Assembly: GCA_035772405.1 (NCBI GenBank)
Contig: JAYKKM010000263.1
Coordinates: forward strand, 1,565,001-1,629,000
Direction: 5' to 3'
DNA length: 64,000 nucleotides
Source: Chrysogorgia sp. JL179-B06
Lineage: Eukaryota; Cnidaria; Anthozoa; Scleralcyonacea; Chrysogorgiidae
The notes under the pieces are model-generated. The model saw only the letters and a list, made by a program, of their open reading frames with translations. It was not told where the DNA came from and did no database searches. Of the stretch, positions 48,142-57,549 are shown in pieces; the first letter of the stretch is position 1; every line of letters begins with the position of its first letter. Position numbers and translations under genes: made by a program.

Positions 48142-49767
48142 TTATAACACATATTTGCTCACTAAATAGCCAGACACAGCCGAAACCACTAGAATTAACC
48201 CCAACTCTGTCGTGTTGTCACCTGGTGACGCCTTTGATGCCTCCAGACGGTGTGTCACCTTTGGTTTGTCGAGTGTCTCCTGATGTGTCACGTTTGATGT
48301 CAGACGGTGTGTCACCTTTGGTTTACCAAGTGTCTCCAGATGCTCTCCACCTTCTTGGTGTACTTTCTTGACCTCTGTCATTTCTGTGTAGTTTAACCTA
48401 CTATTTACCCCAAACTTCATACTCTGCGTAGCAGTCTTCAATAGGTTGTTGTACCCAGCGATTTTGTTCTTGAGGATTACAACGTTACTTGGCATTAACC
48501 ACGTAGACGGTGACAGTGCAAGGTTTTGGACAACGTTAGTGTCTTTAATCGACTTGTTCATGTTGAGAATCCACGTTGAAACGTCGTAGTTTATAACACT
48601 GTCCTCCACCAACTTTCGGAACTCTTGCTGAGTCTCTAGACTGCCTGCAGAACCACCAACGACTGACACACGTGTCCTCGCTTGTGCACCAAGTGTAGAG
48701 TAAACAAAGGCTTCTATAGACTGATTTATGTATTGTCTCCCAATGTTGGTAAAACCATTCGACACTAGAGGAACGTATCGTTTGTAGTCGTTCTTAACGT
48801 CGTTAATCGTGAAGACTCTCTCCTCACCTGTTGTACCATCAGCAAGGACTTTACCCTGGTAGTAATGTTTTTTAGGAATCTTGTCTGTCTTACCATACAA
48901 TTCTCCAGCGTTAAACTCTCTACTTATCGATCTCATACTCTCACCACCTTCCATCCTTCTGAGAAGTCTCCTAACAGTAAAGTATAGATGGAACCTCATC
49001 ACACTTGTGATAACAGGGTGGACTTCTTGTGAGGGTGATAAGTGTTGTAACGACACTCCACAACAGAAACTTGCACAATATGTTGCAAACACAACCCTAT
49101 AGTAGCTCTCACCATCGTCCCACTTTGACTTTGTCTTTGACGTGACGATTATTAGTATTGGTAACTTTGAGAGAAAGTATTCCTTTTGACTAACGAATAC
49201 TCTAAAGTTATTCACTGGGTAGTTCAACACGTTTTCCGTTGGATAACCATCCCAAAGTCCCCAGTGGTTCTTGCGACCTTTTGATAGTGGTTGGATAGTT
49301 CCACCCGATAGCCATATTTTTGGAAACTTGTCGTCGTGACTAGACTTGTTGTTGTGTAACCAAATCCACATACTCTTGTCGTTTTTGAAGGTATCACTAG
49401 TTATGTTCGTGCTTATGATGTCGTTGTTTCTAAAATATATGTCAACGCCATTAACCTCACCATCTTGTGAGACAGTTGGATCGAACTCAAACTTGCTCAA
49501 AGTGACGTGAGGGTACTTTTTCACTAGACTCAGCTTAGCCACGCGTATGGCATTAGCTATCTCTTCCTGGTCAGCTATCATTGGTTTGTTTATCGTTAGA
49601 TACTTAGTATACTCCGGGTTATTCTTAAACCTACTTGAGTCTATCGAAACGTCACCAATATTAGTTTTCGTCACGAAGAATATATGTATATGCATATTGT
49701 CGTCAACGTCAAGAAAAAACCTATTCTTGTCAGCATAAGGGTACTTTCTTTTGAATGCGTCCATCAT
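48142..49767 (-). CDS. Large uncharacterised protein with C-terminal anchor
   Basis: 541 residues from the paired ATGs at 49,767/49,764. The N-terminal 200 residues are beta-rich with several Trp. The middle is helical with a short Cys-rich strand (ATYCASFCCGV, about 233). Residues about 455-520 carry a low-complexity tandem repeat in which ETL(G/D)KPKVTHRL occurs twice. The end has a single hydrophobic helix (LGLILVVSAVSGYLVSKYVL). Its size and place next to the divergent promoter suggest a structural or virion membrane protein. I do not recognise the family. Confidence 0.55.
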   Translation of the reverse strand: MMDAFKRKYPYADKNRFFLDVDDNMHIHIFFVTKTNIGDVSIDSSRFKNNPEYTKYLTINKPMIADQEEIANAIRVAKLSLVKKYPHVTLSKFEFDPTVSQDGEVNGVDIYFRNNDIISTNITSDTFKNDKSMWIWLHNNKSSHDDKFPKIWLSGGTIQPLSKGRKNHWGLWDGYPTENVLNYPVNNFRVFVSQKEYFLSKLPILIIVTSKTKSKWDDGESYYRVVFATYCASFCCGVSLQHLSPSQEVHPVITSVMRFHLYFTVRRLLRRMEGGESMRSISREFNAGELYGKTDKIPKKHYYQGKVLADGTTGEERVFTINDVKNDYKRYVPLVSNGFTNIGRQYINQSIEAFVYSTLGAQARTRVSVVGGSAGSLETQQEFRKLVEDSVINYDVSTWILNMNKSIKDTNVVQNLALSPSTWLMPSNVVILKNKIAGYNNLLKTATQSMKFGVNSRLNYTEMTEVKKVHQEGGEHLETLGKPKVTHRLTSNVTHQETLDKPKVTHRLEASKASPGDNTTELGLILVVSAVSGYLVSKYVL

Positions 49768-49784
49768 AACATACCGTACGTTAT
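49768..49784. promoter_or_regulatory. 17-base divergent spacer
   Basis: Two divergent genes start 17 bases apart. The spacer reads ATAACATACCGTACGTTAT across its ends and is nearly palindromic around CGTACG. It includes both leaders (ATAACGTACGGTATGTT and AACATACCGTACGTTAT), each a variant of the shared start motif, so one short sequence may promote both directions. Confidence 0.55.
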
Positions 49785-50429
49785 ATGAGAATGGTAGTAT
49801 TGATTAGTGGTTCAACGAAAACTATAGACCTACCAGAGTCAATTCTAACAACTAACTCAGACCCTCACTTACTAGTGAAGAAGGCAACCATCTTTTGGGA
49901 TTACGTTAACGTAACCACAGCTAACAACAAGATAACTTACAACAGTAATGACCACGTTTTTAGCCCTGGGTATCACACCTTTAAAATGATCGCCGACGAC
50001 TTGAGAGAGTTAGGAGACGTGAAGCTAGTGGCTAACAGACACGACTCGACGTGTACGATAACAACTGATCAACAAATAGGACTGTTTAAATTTGGACAAC
50101 TCCTAGGGTTTGACGAAACCACTACAATAGCCACCACAAAAACCAGTCCTAACGTTGTGAACGTTAACAGAGGACTGAAATACATACAAGTAACGTCTAG
50201 TATCGTGGACAGATCTAAGAACATAGTTAATGGTAGCAAAAGTGGTTGTATCGCAGTACTTCCAATAACTAGCACGCAGACACTCAAAGGCTCTGTACAA
50301 CATTTTGGTGTTGGGTCGAAAATCCCAATAAACAAAGGAGTCATCAACCAACTAGAGTTCAAGATAACAGATCAGGACGATAACAGTGTTAACGTTGGTG
50401 AGGTACTGTTAGATTTACACATCATGTAG
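49785..50429 (+). CDS. Penton-like minor capsid protein
   Basis: 214 residues. The layout fits a single jelly roll with mostly beta strands and no Cys. The end, from KSGCIAVLPITSTQTL through GVGSKIPINKGVINQLEF to VNVGEVLLDLHIM, follows the pattern of the C-terminal region of Polinton minor capsid (penton) proteins, as I recall it. Pentons close the five-fold vertices of capsids built from double jelly-roll MCPs. The ATG is 17 bases from the divergent neighbour, and the stop is six bases before the integrase ATG. Confidence 0.6.
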   Translation: MRMVVLISGSTKTIDLPESILTTNSDPHLLVKKATIFWDYVNVTTANNKITYNSNDHVFSPGYHTFKMIADDLRELGDVKLVANRHDSTCTITTDQQIGLFKFGQLLGFDETTTIATTKTSPNVVNVNRGLKYIQVTSSIVDRSKNIVNGSKSGCIAVLPITSTQTLKGSVQHFGVGSKIPINKGVINQLEFKITDQDDNSVNVGEVLLDLHIM

Positions 50430-50434
50430 TGTAT

Positions 50435-51514
50435 ATGGAGCAAGAACTAAGAGATATTTACTACAACCCATCAACTGGTTACCAGTCTGCTGAGAGGCTG
50501 TACCAAAGAGCGTTGGAAGACGGTCTAAACGTTAGTAGAGCAAAGATAAAGGACTGGCTAAAATCTCAAGACACGTACACCAGGTACAAACCAGTTGTTA
50601 AGAAACACAAGTTTAGACAAACATTTGTTGACTATCTGGGTGAGCAGATACAGATGGACTTGGTCGACATGGGCAAGTACAAACACAAGAACAATGGGTA
50701 CTACTGGATACTAACAGCCACTGAGATCCTTAGTAGGTATGCTTTCACAATACCTGTATATAGGAAAGATACGAAAAACATGACTAAGGCTGTCACAAAG
50801 TTACTAGAGAAGGCTAAGGTTAGATTTGGTGAGTATCCAAAGCTAGTTCAGTTTGACGATGGTAAGGAATTCTACAACGTTGGTGTGAAGGATCTATTGG
50901 ATAAACACGACGTGAAATACTTCAGCACGAACTCTGATAAAAAGGCAGCAGTCGTGGAACGGTTTAATAGAACACTCAAGACATCTATGTGGAAATACTT
51001 CTACAGTAAGGGAACGTACAAGTGGATTGATGTCTTGGACCAGCTAGTTGAGAATTACAACAATACCAAACACAGTACTATACTAATGAAACCTAAAGAT
51101 GTGAGCAAGAAAAACGAAAACGAAGTATGGACGACGTTGTTTGGATACCATTTCGGTGACTACCCACTACCAAAGTTCAAAGTAGGTGAGACTGTCAGGA
51201 TATCAAAGTACAAGAGTATATTTGCGAAAGGGTACGAGGCTAACTTCACTGAGGAGCTATTCAAAGTGACAAAGGTCATACGTGGTGACCCTACCGTGTA
51301 CGAGATAGAGGACCATGAGGGGGAACCCATCATTGGTAAGTTTTACGAGGAAGAGTTGTCAGCTGTTGATAAAAAAGACGATGTGTATAAAGTTGAAAAG
51401 ATACTAAAGAGAAAGAAGGTAGGAGGTAAGAAGATGGCTTTAGTCAAGTGGCATGGCTACGACAGTAAACACAACTCATGGATACCAGAAAGCGATATTC
51501 AAAATATCGAGTAG
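50435..51514 (+). CDS. INT: Retroviral-type integrase with chromodomain
   Basis: About 359 residues from the ATG at 50,435 (the GTG at 50,429 overlaps the previous stop). The N-terminus has a helical zinc-less domain with SRAKIKDWLKSQ. The catalytic core carries the DDE residues: Asp75 in IQMDLVDM, Asp141 in VQFDDGKEF and Glu175 in AVVERFNRTL. The C-terminal part ends in a chromodomain (about residues 315-357, VEKILKRKKVGGKKMALVKW, then WIPESDI). It would insert the element and produce the 6-bp GTTGAC duplication. Chromodomains steer insertion to certain chromatin states. All catalytic residues are present. Confidence 0.9.
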   Translation: MEQELRDIYYNPSTGYQSAERLYQRALEDGLNVSRAKIKDWLKSQDTYTRYKPVVKKHKFRQTFVDYLGEQIQMDLVDMGKYKHKNNGYYWILTATEILSRYAFTIPVYRKDTKNMTKAVTKLLEKAKVRFGEYPKLVQFDDGKEFYNVGVKDLLDKHDVKYFSTNSDKKAAVVERFNRTLKTSMWKYFYSKGTYKWIDVLDQLVENYNNTKHSTILMKPKDVSKKNENEVWTTLFGYHFGDYPLPKFKVGETVRISKYKSIFAKGYEANFTEELFKVTKVIRGDPTVYEIEDHEGEPIIGKFYEEELSAVDKKDDVYKVEKILKRKKVGGKKMALVKWHGYDSKHNSWIPESDIQNIE

Positions 51515-51520
51515 TATATA

Positions 51521-52951
51521 ATGGCTGAAGGAGGGTTCGATGAAATCGAAATGCGAAAGATTGACGAGTTTAAGGAGTATACGGACAAGAGGTTAGAAAA
51601 AGAGTTTGAGATGCTAGAAGCTATTGATCCCACAGAATATGATACAACGTCAGAAAATACTGGTGTGAGAGGTAGAATCACCAGGGTGAAACTCGAACTA
51701 GAGAGGAGAGACATATCAAACAGAGTACAAGACAGAATCAAATATGCGGAGACATTATTCACAGGCGGAAAAGATGGTAAAACAGTGTTAATCACTAGTA
51801 AGGGTAGTAGTGTCACCGCCCCAGCAGTAGTGTTTGCTGAACCGGCAACATACGGTGATGTCCACGACGAGAGCTTCAATTTAGCTTTCGAAGAGAAGAA
51901 CGAAATCGAAAGAAGACTGAAAGAACTAAAAGGAGACAATAAAAAGTTATTAATAAACGGTGTTAAAAGAACCAATCTAATAGATAAAAAAATACGTAAA
52001 TTGTACAAGAAAAGACTTAGTCATGACGATGTGTCAAGGAATATAGTCAACAGGTCGTACGTGACACCCTCAGGTTCCATTCTCTTCAAACCGGTAGGAG
52101 AAGACGGTGAATATTTGAAACCTAAACTAATACTAAAACCTGGAAAAAACGGTTTAATCTACAGCACAGACACTAAAAGTAAGAGTGCGATCGAGCAGTT
52201 TAAGAAGTTAGTTGAACAAATCCCTGACACAACAACAACTGACGCTAGAACAGTAGACACCCCAACAACTGACGATAGAACAGAAGACACCACAGTTTCA
52301 AGTGAAGACTTCCCAGTAATTGAAACAGAAGCGAACCAAGATAACGTATTTGGGTTAACAGAAAAAGAAAGTAGCGAGTTAAGAGGCGTCCTAAACTCAA
52401 GTGATACAATCGATCCAGACACTAGACCACAATTTATAAGAGCGCAAGCTGACTATTTTCAGGACGCTATTAACAAGACTGTGGACCTTCTCAACAGAGA
52501 GGAAGTTGGTTCCACAGAGGAGCTCGAGTTGAACGAACGATTGGTAGGTCTCAAGACAGCTAGGGACCGAACCTTAGACCAACTCGAACGTGAGGAGGTT
52601 AGAGAACAACAAGAAGAGGACATCACTAGGTTACAAAAAATAAAGGAGTGGTTTAAAGAAAATTGGTTAGGCGCCTCAGCTATGGGGATAACCATAGCCT
52701 CTTTTATCACCACAATCATAATATCTGCTAGAAGTGTTGTCTTCAAAGGTGGTCAAGCACTTGGAAAACTAGGAAAAGCTATAGCTAATCTAGCCGCAAA
52801 GGCTGGTCCTCTACTGGCTGGACTGCTGAACATGGTGGCGACTGTGCTAAAGTGGGGAGCTGCAGGTATATCTTGGTTAGCGTCTAATTTATGGATCCTA
52901 GCGATAGCACTAGCTTGGTTCGTCTACGATCAGTACAAACAGAGGAAATAA
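51521..52951 (+). CDS. Membrane-tailed virion-associated protein
   Basis: 476 residues. The N-terminal 250 are charged and partly coiled, with a conserved-looking PATYGDVHDESFNLAFEEK stretch also present in the third element. The middle is Thr/Asp-rich. The last 100 residues have three or four hydrophobic helices (ASAMGITIASFITTIIIS; GQALGKLGKAIANLAAKAGP; WLASNLWILAIALAWFVYD) and a basic end. The final helices are typical of a Polinton protein of unknown role found beside the MCP. A membrane or virion internal protein is inferred. The homologue in the third element is at 62,825-64,000. Confidence 0.65.
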   Translation: MAEGGFDEIEMRKIDEFKEYTDKRLEKEFEMLEAIDPTEYDTTSENTGVRGRITRVKLELERRDISNRVQDRIKYAETLFTGGKDGKTVLITSKGSSVTAPAVVFAEPATYGDVHDESFNLAFEEKNEIERRLKELKGDNKKLLINGVKRTNLIDKKIRKLYKKRLSHDDVSRNIVNRSYVTPSGSILFKPVGEDGEYLKPKLILKPGKNGLIYSTDTKSKSAIEQFKKLVEQIPDTTTTDARTVDTPTTDDRTEDTTVSSEDFPVIETEANQDNVFGLTEKESSELRGVLNSSDTIDPDTRPQFIRAQADYFQDAINKTVDLLNREEVGSTEELELNERLVGLKTARDRTLDQLEREEVREQQEEDITRLQKIKEWFKENWLGASAMGITIASFITTIIISARSVVFKGGQALGKLGKAIANLAAKAGPLLAGLLNMVATVLKWGAAGISWLASNLWILAIALAWFVYDQYKQRK

Positions 52952-52971
52952 AACACGTGTTATGATATAGC

Positions 52972-54213
52972 ATGAACACTAGTGAAAAAGAGTTGCTTCC
53001 TGGATATAGACGTCGCGAAATATCTGCTATCAAAGGCACAAGAACCCGTCATGTTGTGACGCTGAACCCCAACAAAGCCAATCCAGGGGAGGAGTTATAC
53101 ATCGATATCCCGAAAACGAAGGGCAACACTTGTCTAATACCCTCCAGTCTCCATCTTCTATTCGACTTTAAAAGTTCGAACGTGAAGTCGTGGTTTCTAA
53201 ACAACCTCTCAAGACAACTACTTGAGAGACTGGTGATAAAACTAGCTGGTGAGTCTGTGTACGACAATAGTGGTGAAAGCGTCATCGGCACGTACAAAGA
53301 CCTCTGGAAATCTAACAGTGAGCGAGACCAGATGGTCGAATATGGTGTAGCAAACGAGAACCTTCGAAAGTTAATCTCGAAGGATGACAGTGGCGCTGCC
53401 AGTGGAGACGTGCAGAAAGTTAGCGACGGTCTGATGTTCTCTATCCACGACACTAAACAAAAGATTCGAGTCGATAAGATTCTAGAAGATCACGGTCTAT
53501 ATGCACCATACAACATGAACAACAACTTCAGGTATATAATCACACTACCTAAAGCGTCTGATATTATGGTGGCTCAATCTGGATCAGCTGTGGCTGGCTA
53601 CACGTTGGAGAACCTTGAGTTAGAGTATGAAACTATCGAGAGTCAAGAGATTGCTAATGAAGTATCATCTATATACGCATCAGGTAGATCTCTATCGTAT
53701 GAACACGTCACACTAATGAAGACTGTGGAGTGGGACAAAGGAACCACACTCGTAAACGAGAATATTAACCTACCCAGAAAATCAATGAAAGCTATCGTTC
53801 TACTCCTCACAAATAAGACAAGAACTGACAGCGAGGAGTTCGTCTACCCAAATATAGAGTCGGTGAAACTCACTATTGAAGGTGTACCGAACATGGTATA
53901 CAGTCAAGGAATACCAAAATCAAGACTCTGGGGAGAAGCGAAAAGACTATTCGGACAAAAACTAGCCGACTGTGACCAACACATGACTGTCCAAAAGTTT
54001 TACAAAGACGGTTTCGCTTTAGTTGTTGACCTTAGATCTATCGAAGATAACATGAAAGTTGCCACTGGAAAAAGGATCGTGAACACTCAGTCAGGAATAT
54101 TGATGGAAATCAATAAAGGAGCTACAACAGCGAACGTCATGTGTAGAATATTCGTACTCTCCGACGGACTCGTAAACCTTATCAACAACGATCTGCAATC
54201 AATCCAATACTAA
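52972..54213 (+). CDS. MCP: Double jelly-roll major capsid protein
   Basis: 413 residues, predicted to form the trimeric hexons of the virion. The order of strands follows the double jelly-roll MCPs of Polintons and adintoviruses: an LPGYRR start; DHGLYAPYNMNNNFRYIITL; GYTLENLELEYETIES in the middle; PNIESVKLTIEGVPNMVY in the second roll; and a C-terminus of the form ANVMCRIFVLSDGLVNLIN. The homologue in the third element (61,563-62,801) is about 412 residues and very similar in layout. It is followed by the ATPase gene, the order usual in this group. The leader is AAACACGTGTTATGATATAGC. Confidence 0.75.
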   Translation: MNTSEKELLPGYRRREISAIKGTRTRHVVTLNPNKANPGEELYIDIPKTKGNTCLIPSSLHLLFDFKSSNVKSWFLNNLSRQLLERLVIKLAGESVYDNSGESVIGTYKDLWKSNSERDQMVEYGVANENLRKLISKDDSGAASGDVQKVSDGLMFSIHDTKQKIRVDKILEDHGLYAPYNMNNNFRYIITLPKASDIMVAQSGSAVAGYTLENLELEYETIESQEIANEVSSIYASGRSLSYEHVTLMKTVEWDKGTTLVNENINLPRKSMKAIVLLLTNKTRTDSEEFVYPNIESVKLTIEGVPNMVYSQGIPKSRLWGEAKRLFGQKLADCDQHMTVQKFYKDGFALVVDLRSIEDNMKVATGKRIVNTQSGILMEINKGATTANVMCRIFVLSDGLVNLINNDLQSIQY

Positions 54214-54230
54214 AACATGTAGTATTCTAT

Positions 54231-54884
54231 ATGAAAACGCCTTTTAACATGCTAATTGTTGGTATGACAGCCTGTGGTAAAACACACTACCTCTTGGATA
54301 TGATAGAGAAAGAATACATGAATCACTTCGATTTCATCATTCTTATATGCCCGACATTCGAATGGAACAAAACGTACACAGAGTGGAAATACTTGAGAGA
54401 CCCAGACTTTATAACTATTCAGTGTGAGCAGGATAAAGTCAACGTAATTCTTAAATACGTAGCCGAGACTTATAGAGGTACCAACTCATTGATAATATTA
54501 GACGATTGTGCTGGTGGGCAGGACGTTAAAAACAGAACAAGCGAACTAGTCAAACTAGCCTTTAGTGCTAGACACTACAACCTGTCCACAATCGTCATAA
54601 CGCAACAACTAACCTCAATTAGTAAACCATATCGTGAGAACACCTCAAAGTTAGTAACATTCTACAACCCTAACAGAAACGATATGAAAACCATCGCAGA
54701 CGATTATCTTAACGGAGTTGATAAAACGGAGATTGAGAAAATAATAAAACAGTTGAAAGACAACGAGTACGCAAGATTGGAGATACTTCTAAGGCATCCG
54801 TACTCGTACGAAGTAGTTGTTCCGCGAAAACAAAACATATCGTATAGTATAGGACATGCCAAAGCGCAAGACAAAAAATCTTGA
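54231..54884 (+). CDS. ATP: A32/FtsK-HerA-like DNA packaging ATPase
   Basis: 217 residues, with Walker A GMTACGKT at residues 11-18 and Walker B LIILDD at about 87-92. A conserved ITQQLT follows Walker B, as in A32-type packaging ATPases. It would translocate genome into the capsid. A leader of AAACATGTAGTATTCTATATG, the best copy of the shared start motif, precedes it. Its end overlaps the next gene by 29 bases. The homologue in the third element is at 60,948-61,547. Confidence 0.9.
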   Translation: MKTPFNMLIVGMTACGKTHYLLDMIEKEYMNHFDFIILICPTFEWNKTYTEWKYLRDPDFITIQCEQDKVNVILKYVAETYRGTNSLIILDDCAGGQDVKNRTSELVKLAFSARHYNLSTIVITQQLTSISKPYRENTSKLVTFYNPNRNDMKTIADDYLNGVDKTEIEKIIKQLKDNEYARLEILLRHPYSYEVVVPRKQNISYSIGHAKAQDKKS

Positions 54885-55413
54885 ACCAATTGACGATCTC
54901 ATTGAAGAGATACAAGACGCAGAATCCAATATTTCGGAAGAATTAAACGACGCACCACAAGTCGACGACATACCGGAAGTTGACGACGTCCCACAAACTG
55001 ATGTGGACAAAAAACGAGACGAGCTGACTAGACTCGCTGAGGATGGAGAACTGAACAAATCAGTCGCTTACATTAAAAAAGCATCAAGCAAAGTAATAGA
55101 CAAACTGTACGTCGAGTACGAACGTAAAAGGACGCAGAAAGCTAACGAGTTCCTGACTGACCTACTTATTAGCAAGTTTAGTAGTACTCTTGGAGGATTC
55201 GACGCTATCGAAGACCCTGAAGAGCTAGCTAACGAACTAAAGAAAGACGAGCTCTTAAAACGTGACGTATATCGCATAGTCGAGAAAGTAAGACCCTACT
55301 TACCACTAATCGGCATTTTATCTGGTGGAGTCACTGTTGGTAAGCACGTGTACAACCACTCTTATAAACCCTCTGAGTCTAGCGAAGAAGAAGGGTACGA
55401 CACTGTCTACTAA
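54856..55413 (+). CDS. Uncharacterised helical protein (ATPase-linked)
   Basis: 185 residues. An acidic, low-complexity start is followed by a helical part from about residue 55 (VAYIKKASSKVIDKLYVEYERK) and FLTDLLISKFSSTLGGFDAI. Then comes a Pro/Gly turn and a short hydrophobic stretch (LPLIGILSGGVTVGKHVYNH). The homologue at 60,432-60,923 keeps the same order and the same place beside the ATPase, so it is a conserved gene of these elements. A virion protein with a membrane-touching C-terminus is possible. Confidence 0.6.
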   Translation: MPKRKTKNLEPIDDLIEEIQDAESNISEELNDAPQVDDIPEVDDVPQTDVDKKRDELTRLAEDGELNKSVAYIKKASSKVIDKLYVEYERKRTQKANEFLTDLLISKFSSTLGGFDAIEDPEELANELKKDELLKRDVYRIVEKVRPYLPLIGILSGGVTVGKHVYNHSYKPSESSEEEGYDTVY

Positions 55414-55452
55414 CAGGTCCCACCACACTTTTCCAAACTGTGTATATTCCTA

Positions 55453-55977
55453 ATGGATCCAACTTTTGGAAGACCGTCCTTGTATCGCCGTGTTCTACAC
55501 TACTCTCCAAGGCTCCAGCGCTCATACAAAGTAATGATCGCTGAATCCTTGGAGAGTAGTGTAGAACGTGTAGAATCAGTGGAGGAAAAGATAGTGAGAC
55601 TCAACGAAGAGTTGTTATGGATCTACCAGATTATAGAGCTCAAACGACAACTATTCACTAAGAGTAGTGAAGAACGCGAGGAACAAGACAAGAGGTTTAG
55701 GAGTACTGTGCTCGGGAAAAGGATTACCAGTCACAACAGAGAGTTGCGGCTTCTCTGTGGTAGTAGCTCAGAACGCGTGGAATCAGTGGAGGAAAAGATA
55801 ACTAGACTCAACGACGAGTTGTTGTGTACCTACCAGACCATAGAGCTAAAACGAGAACTCCTCGCTAACAGTAGCGAAAAACGTAGAGAGCGAGACAAGA
55901 GTTTTAGGAGCACTGTGTTCGGGAAAAGGATTACCAGTCACAACAGAGAGTTGCGACTTCTCTGTGGTCTCAGATAG
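55453..55977 (+). CDS. Coiled-coil protein made of two tandem repeats
   Basis: 174 residues. After a short start, a unit of about 68 residues (starting SERVESVEEKI, ending NRELRLLCG) occurs twice, the DNA repeat being about 204 bases (55,567-55,770 and 55,771-55,974). Each unit is helical and rich in Glu, Arg and Leu. Near the start, TTCTACACTACTCTCCAAGG (55,493-55,512) is repeated inverted at 55,541-55,560. It has no homologue at the same place in the third element, so it is a young or lineage-specific gene. Function unknown. Confidence 0.55.
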   Translation: MDPTFGRPSLYRRVLHYSPRLQRSYKVMIAESLESSVERVESVEEKIVRLNEELLWIYQIIELKRQLFTKSSEEREEQDKRFRSTVLGKRITSHNRELRLLCGSSSERVESVEEKITRLNDELLCTYQTIELKRELLANSSEKRRERDKSFRSTVFGKRITSHNRELRLLCGLR

Positions 55978-56021
55978 CTAAGACGTGTCTCACTCTAACG
56001 AATTTTATTTCACCCCATTTT
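55978..56021. other. Short spacer before the right terminal repeat
   Basis: No gene. It ends at the AGTAGTCTC that begins the right terminal repeat. Confidence 0.5.
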
Positions 56022-56122
56022 AGTAGTCTCGAAAGTGGGGTTAACAGCGAACTTTTTCAATTTTGATTGCGAAGCATGAAAAAATGGAAAAATGCGCTGG
56101 TAGCCCCACTTTCTATACTACT
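56022..56122. repeat. Right terminal inverted repeat
   Basis: The outer end is CCCCACTTTCTATACTACT, the complement of the left end. Its inner end AGTAGTCTCGAAAGTGGGG is complementary to the outer end, so this repeat too is self-complementary. It lacks the long inner stem of the left repeat and is only 101 bases. Confidence 0.85.
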
Positions 56123-56128
56123 GTTGAC
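56123..56128. repeat. Right target-site duplication GTTGAC
   Basis: Exact match of 39,257-39,262. Confidence 0.9.
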
Positions 56129-56387
56129 ATCTAGTAAAAGTGTTAAATATTTGACTTTTATAAAAGGCATATTAATGTGTCTATATAAGCACTGGAAAGA
56201 GGACCCTTAAGTTCATAAGCTTTCTGTCCCTTTACTGACTGAAAGTGGTGTCTCCTCGACCACACTTCGCCCATGGTGAAGCACACACAGGTCCATAACT
56301 GTGAGGGCCCTTACTTTCACCCTGATGTCGCTTCTCTTCGTCACTTCATCAAGAAATAGAAAATGACCGCCTGTATGTAATAGCCTG
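56129..56387. other. Sequence right of the Polinton, no gene called
   Basis: An exon-like stretch near 56,250-56,360 has a Cys/His-containing frame (HTQVHNCEGPYFHPDV) but no start or splice sites that I can support. Confidence 0.3.
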
Positions 56388-56946
56388 ATGCAAACACGAG
56401 AGAGAGTTTGGGAGAATTTGAAAGTTTGTGAACCCCAACCGCAAGCGACGATTTACATAAGTACTTTCAAATTTGACCAAACTCTCTCGAGCGTTTATTT
56501 TCTTAGCGTCTATTTTCTATTTATTTTATAAAATAAGACTGAAATATAAACAGCCTGATATAAACACGGTAACTGACCAATCACAGCATGTGTAAGAAAA
56601 CTTATTTTATAAATATATACAAATTTATTAATAAAAATGTATTAATATGTGTGTGTGCGCTTTTGTGTATATATACTTACAATTAATTTTTTTAGACGTG
56701 GGCCATTAGTGCAAAATTGGGCAATGCGTTTTGAAGCAAAACAGAATTACTTTAAAACGATGCTTGATACAATTAACAATTTCAAAAATATTGATTTCTC
56801 TCTGGCAAGGCGTCATCAAGCATTACAAGCTTATCTGCTCCAACAGACTGGAAGAGGCTTTTGCAGTATGTGATTGCAGCTTGGACCAGGTATAATTGTA
56901 TATGAATACAGATAAATATTTATTCGCAGTTGGGGCAGAGATATCT

Positions 56947-56985
56947 ATATATATCTATATATATATATATATATATAATAATATC
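56947..56985. repeat. (TA)n/(ATC)n microsatellite
   Basis: ATATCTATATAT and TA repeats. Confidence 0.75.
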
Positions 56986-57549
56986 CCAATGTATTCATTT
57001 CAAGGCCTTTAAAATTATGTATATCATATAGTCCTCCACCAGTGTCATGTAATGGGATATGCATACAGAGTCAAACATCTGTATAATGTTTATTCATTTT
57101 ATAGTTCGGAGATGAGGAGAAAGTGACTTCCTCTTCGAAATTAGGAATGCCACCATTCCTAATATTCAAAGGGTGTTCGATGCAAGAACCTGATTCGATT
57201 ACTAATCTTTATTGTGGCTGAGTAGAAGATTATGAAATTACAAACAGGATGTTTCATAGAGGCCATCAAGTGCCCTCTTCATTTATGATGTTTGCAATTT
57301 CCTGCAGAGTGTGCCAATGGATACATATTTATGCAAAGGCCATTTTTGAAACTTGTTGATCAGCAGAAGGTCCCAAACAAGGGTCATGATGCTTATGTCG
57401 GAACTATTAAAACTTTAGCCATTTAATCGTAGACAAGTTTGATTGATGCAAATAAACATTAAATTTATATTAAAAGCATGTTTTATATGTAGTTTGTATT
57501 TCTGATTTATTTTAAAGAATTCATGCATACTTCACTGGTATACTTGAGG

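Larger units (their letters stand above)
39263..56122 (+). mobile_element. Complete Polinton (Maverick), 16,860 bp
   Basis: Bounded by terminal inverted repeats starting AGTAGTATAGAAAGTGGGG and by a perfect 6-bp duplication GTTGAC. It carries POLB, integrase, packaging ATPase, major capsid and penton-like genes, so it could have made virions as well as transposed. Gene order: POLB rightward, a block of eleven minus-strand genes, then seven plus-strand genes from a 17-base divergent spacer at 49,768-49,784. All genes other than POLB look intact. I see no protease. Confidence 0.95.

Noticed and set aside
51499..52008. Long minus-strand open frame opposite the membrane-tailed protein gene
   Set aside because: It is the shadow of the real plus-strand gene: Ser/Leu-rich, no motif, no leader.
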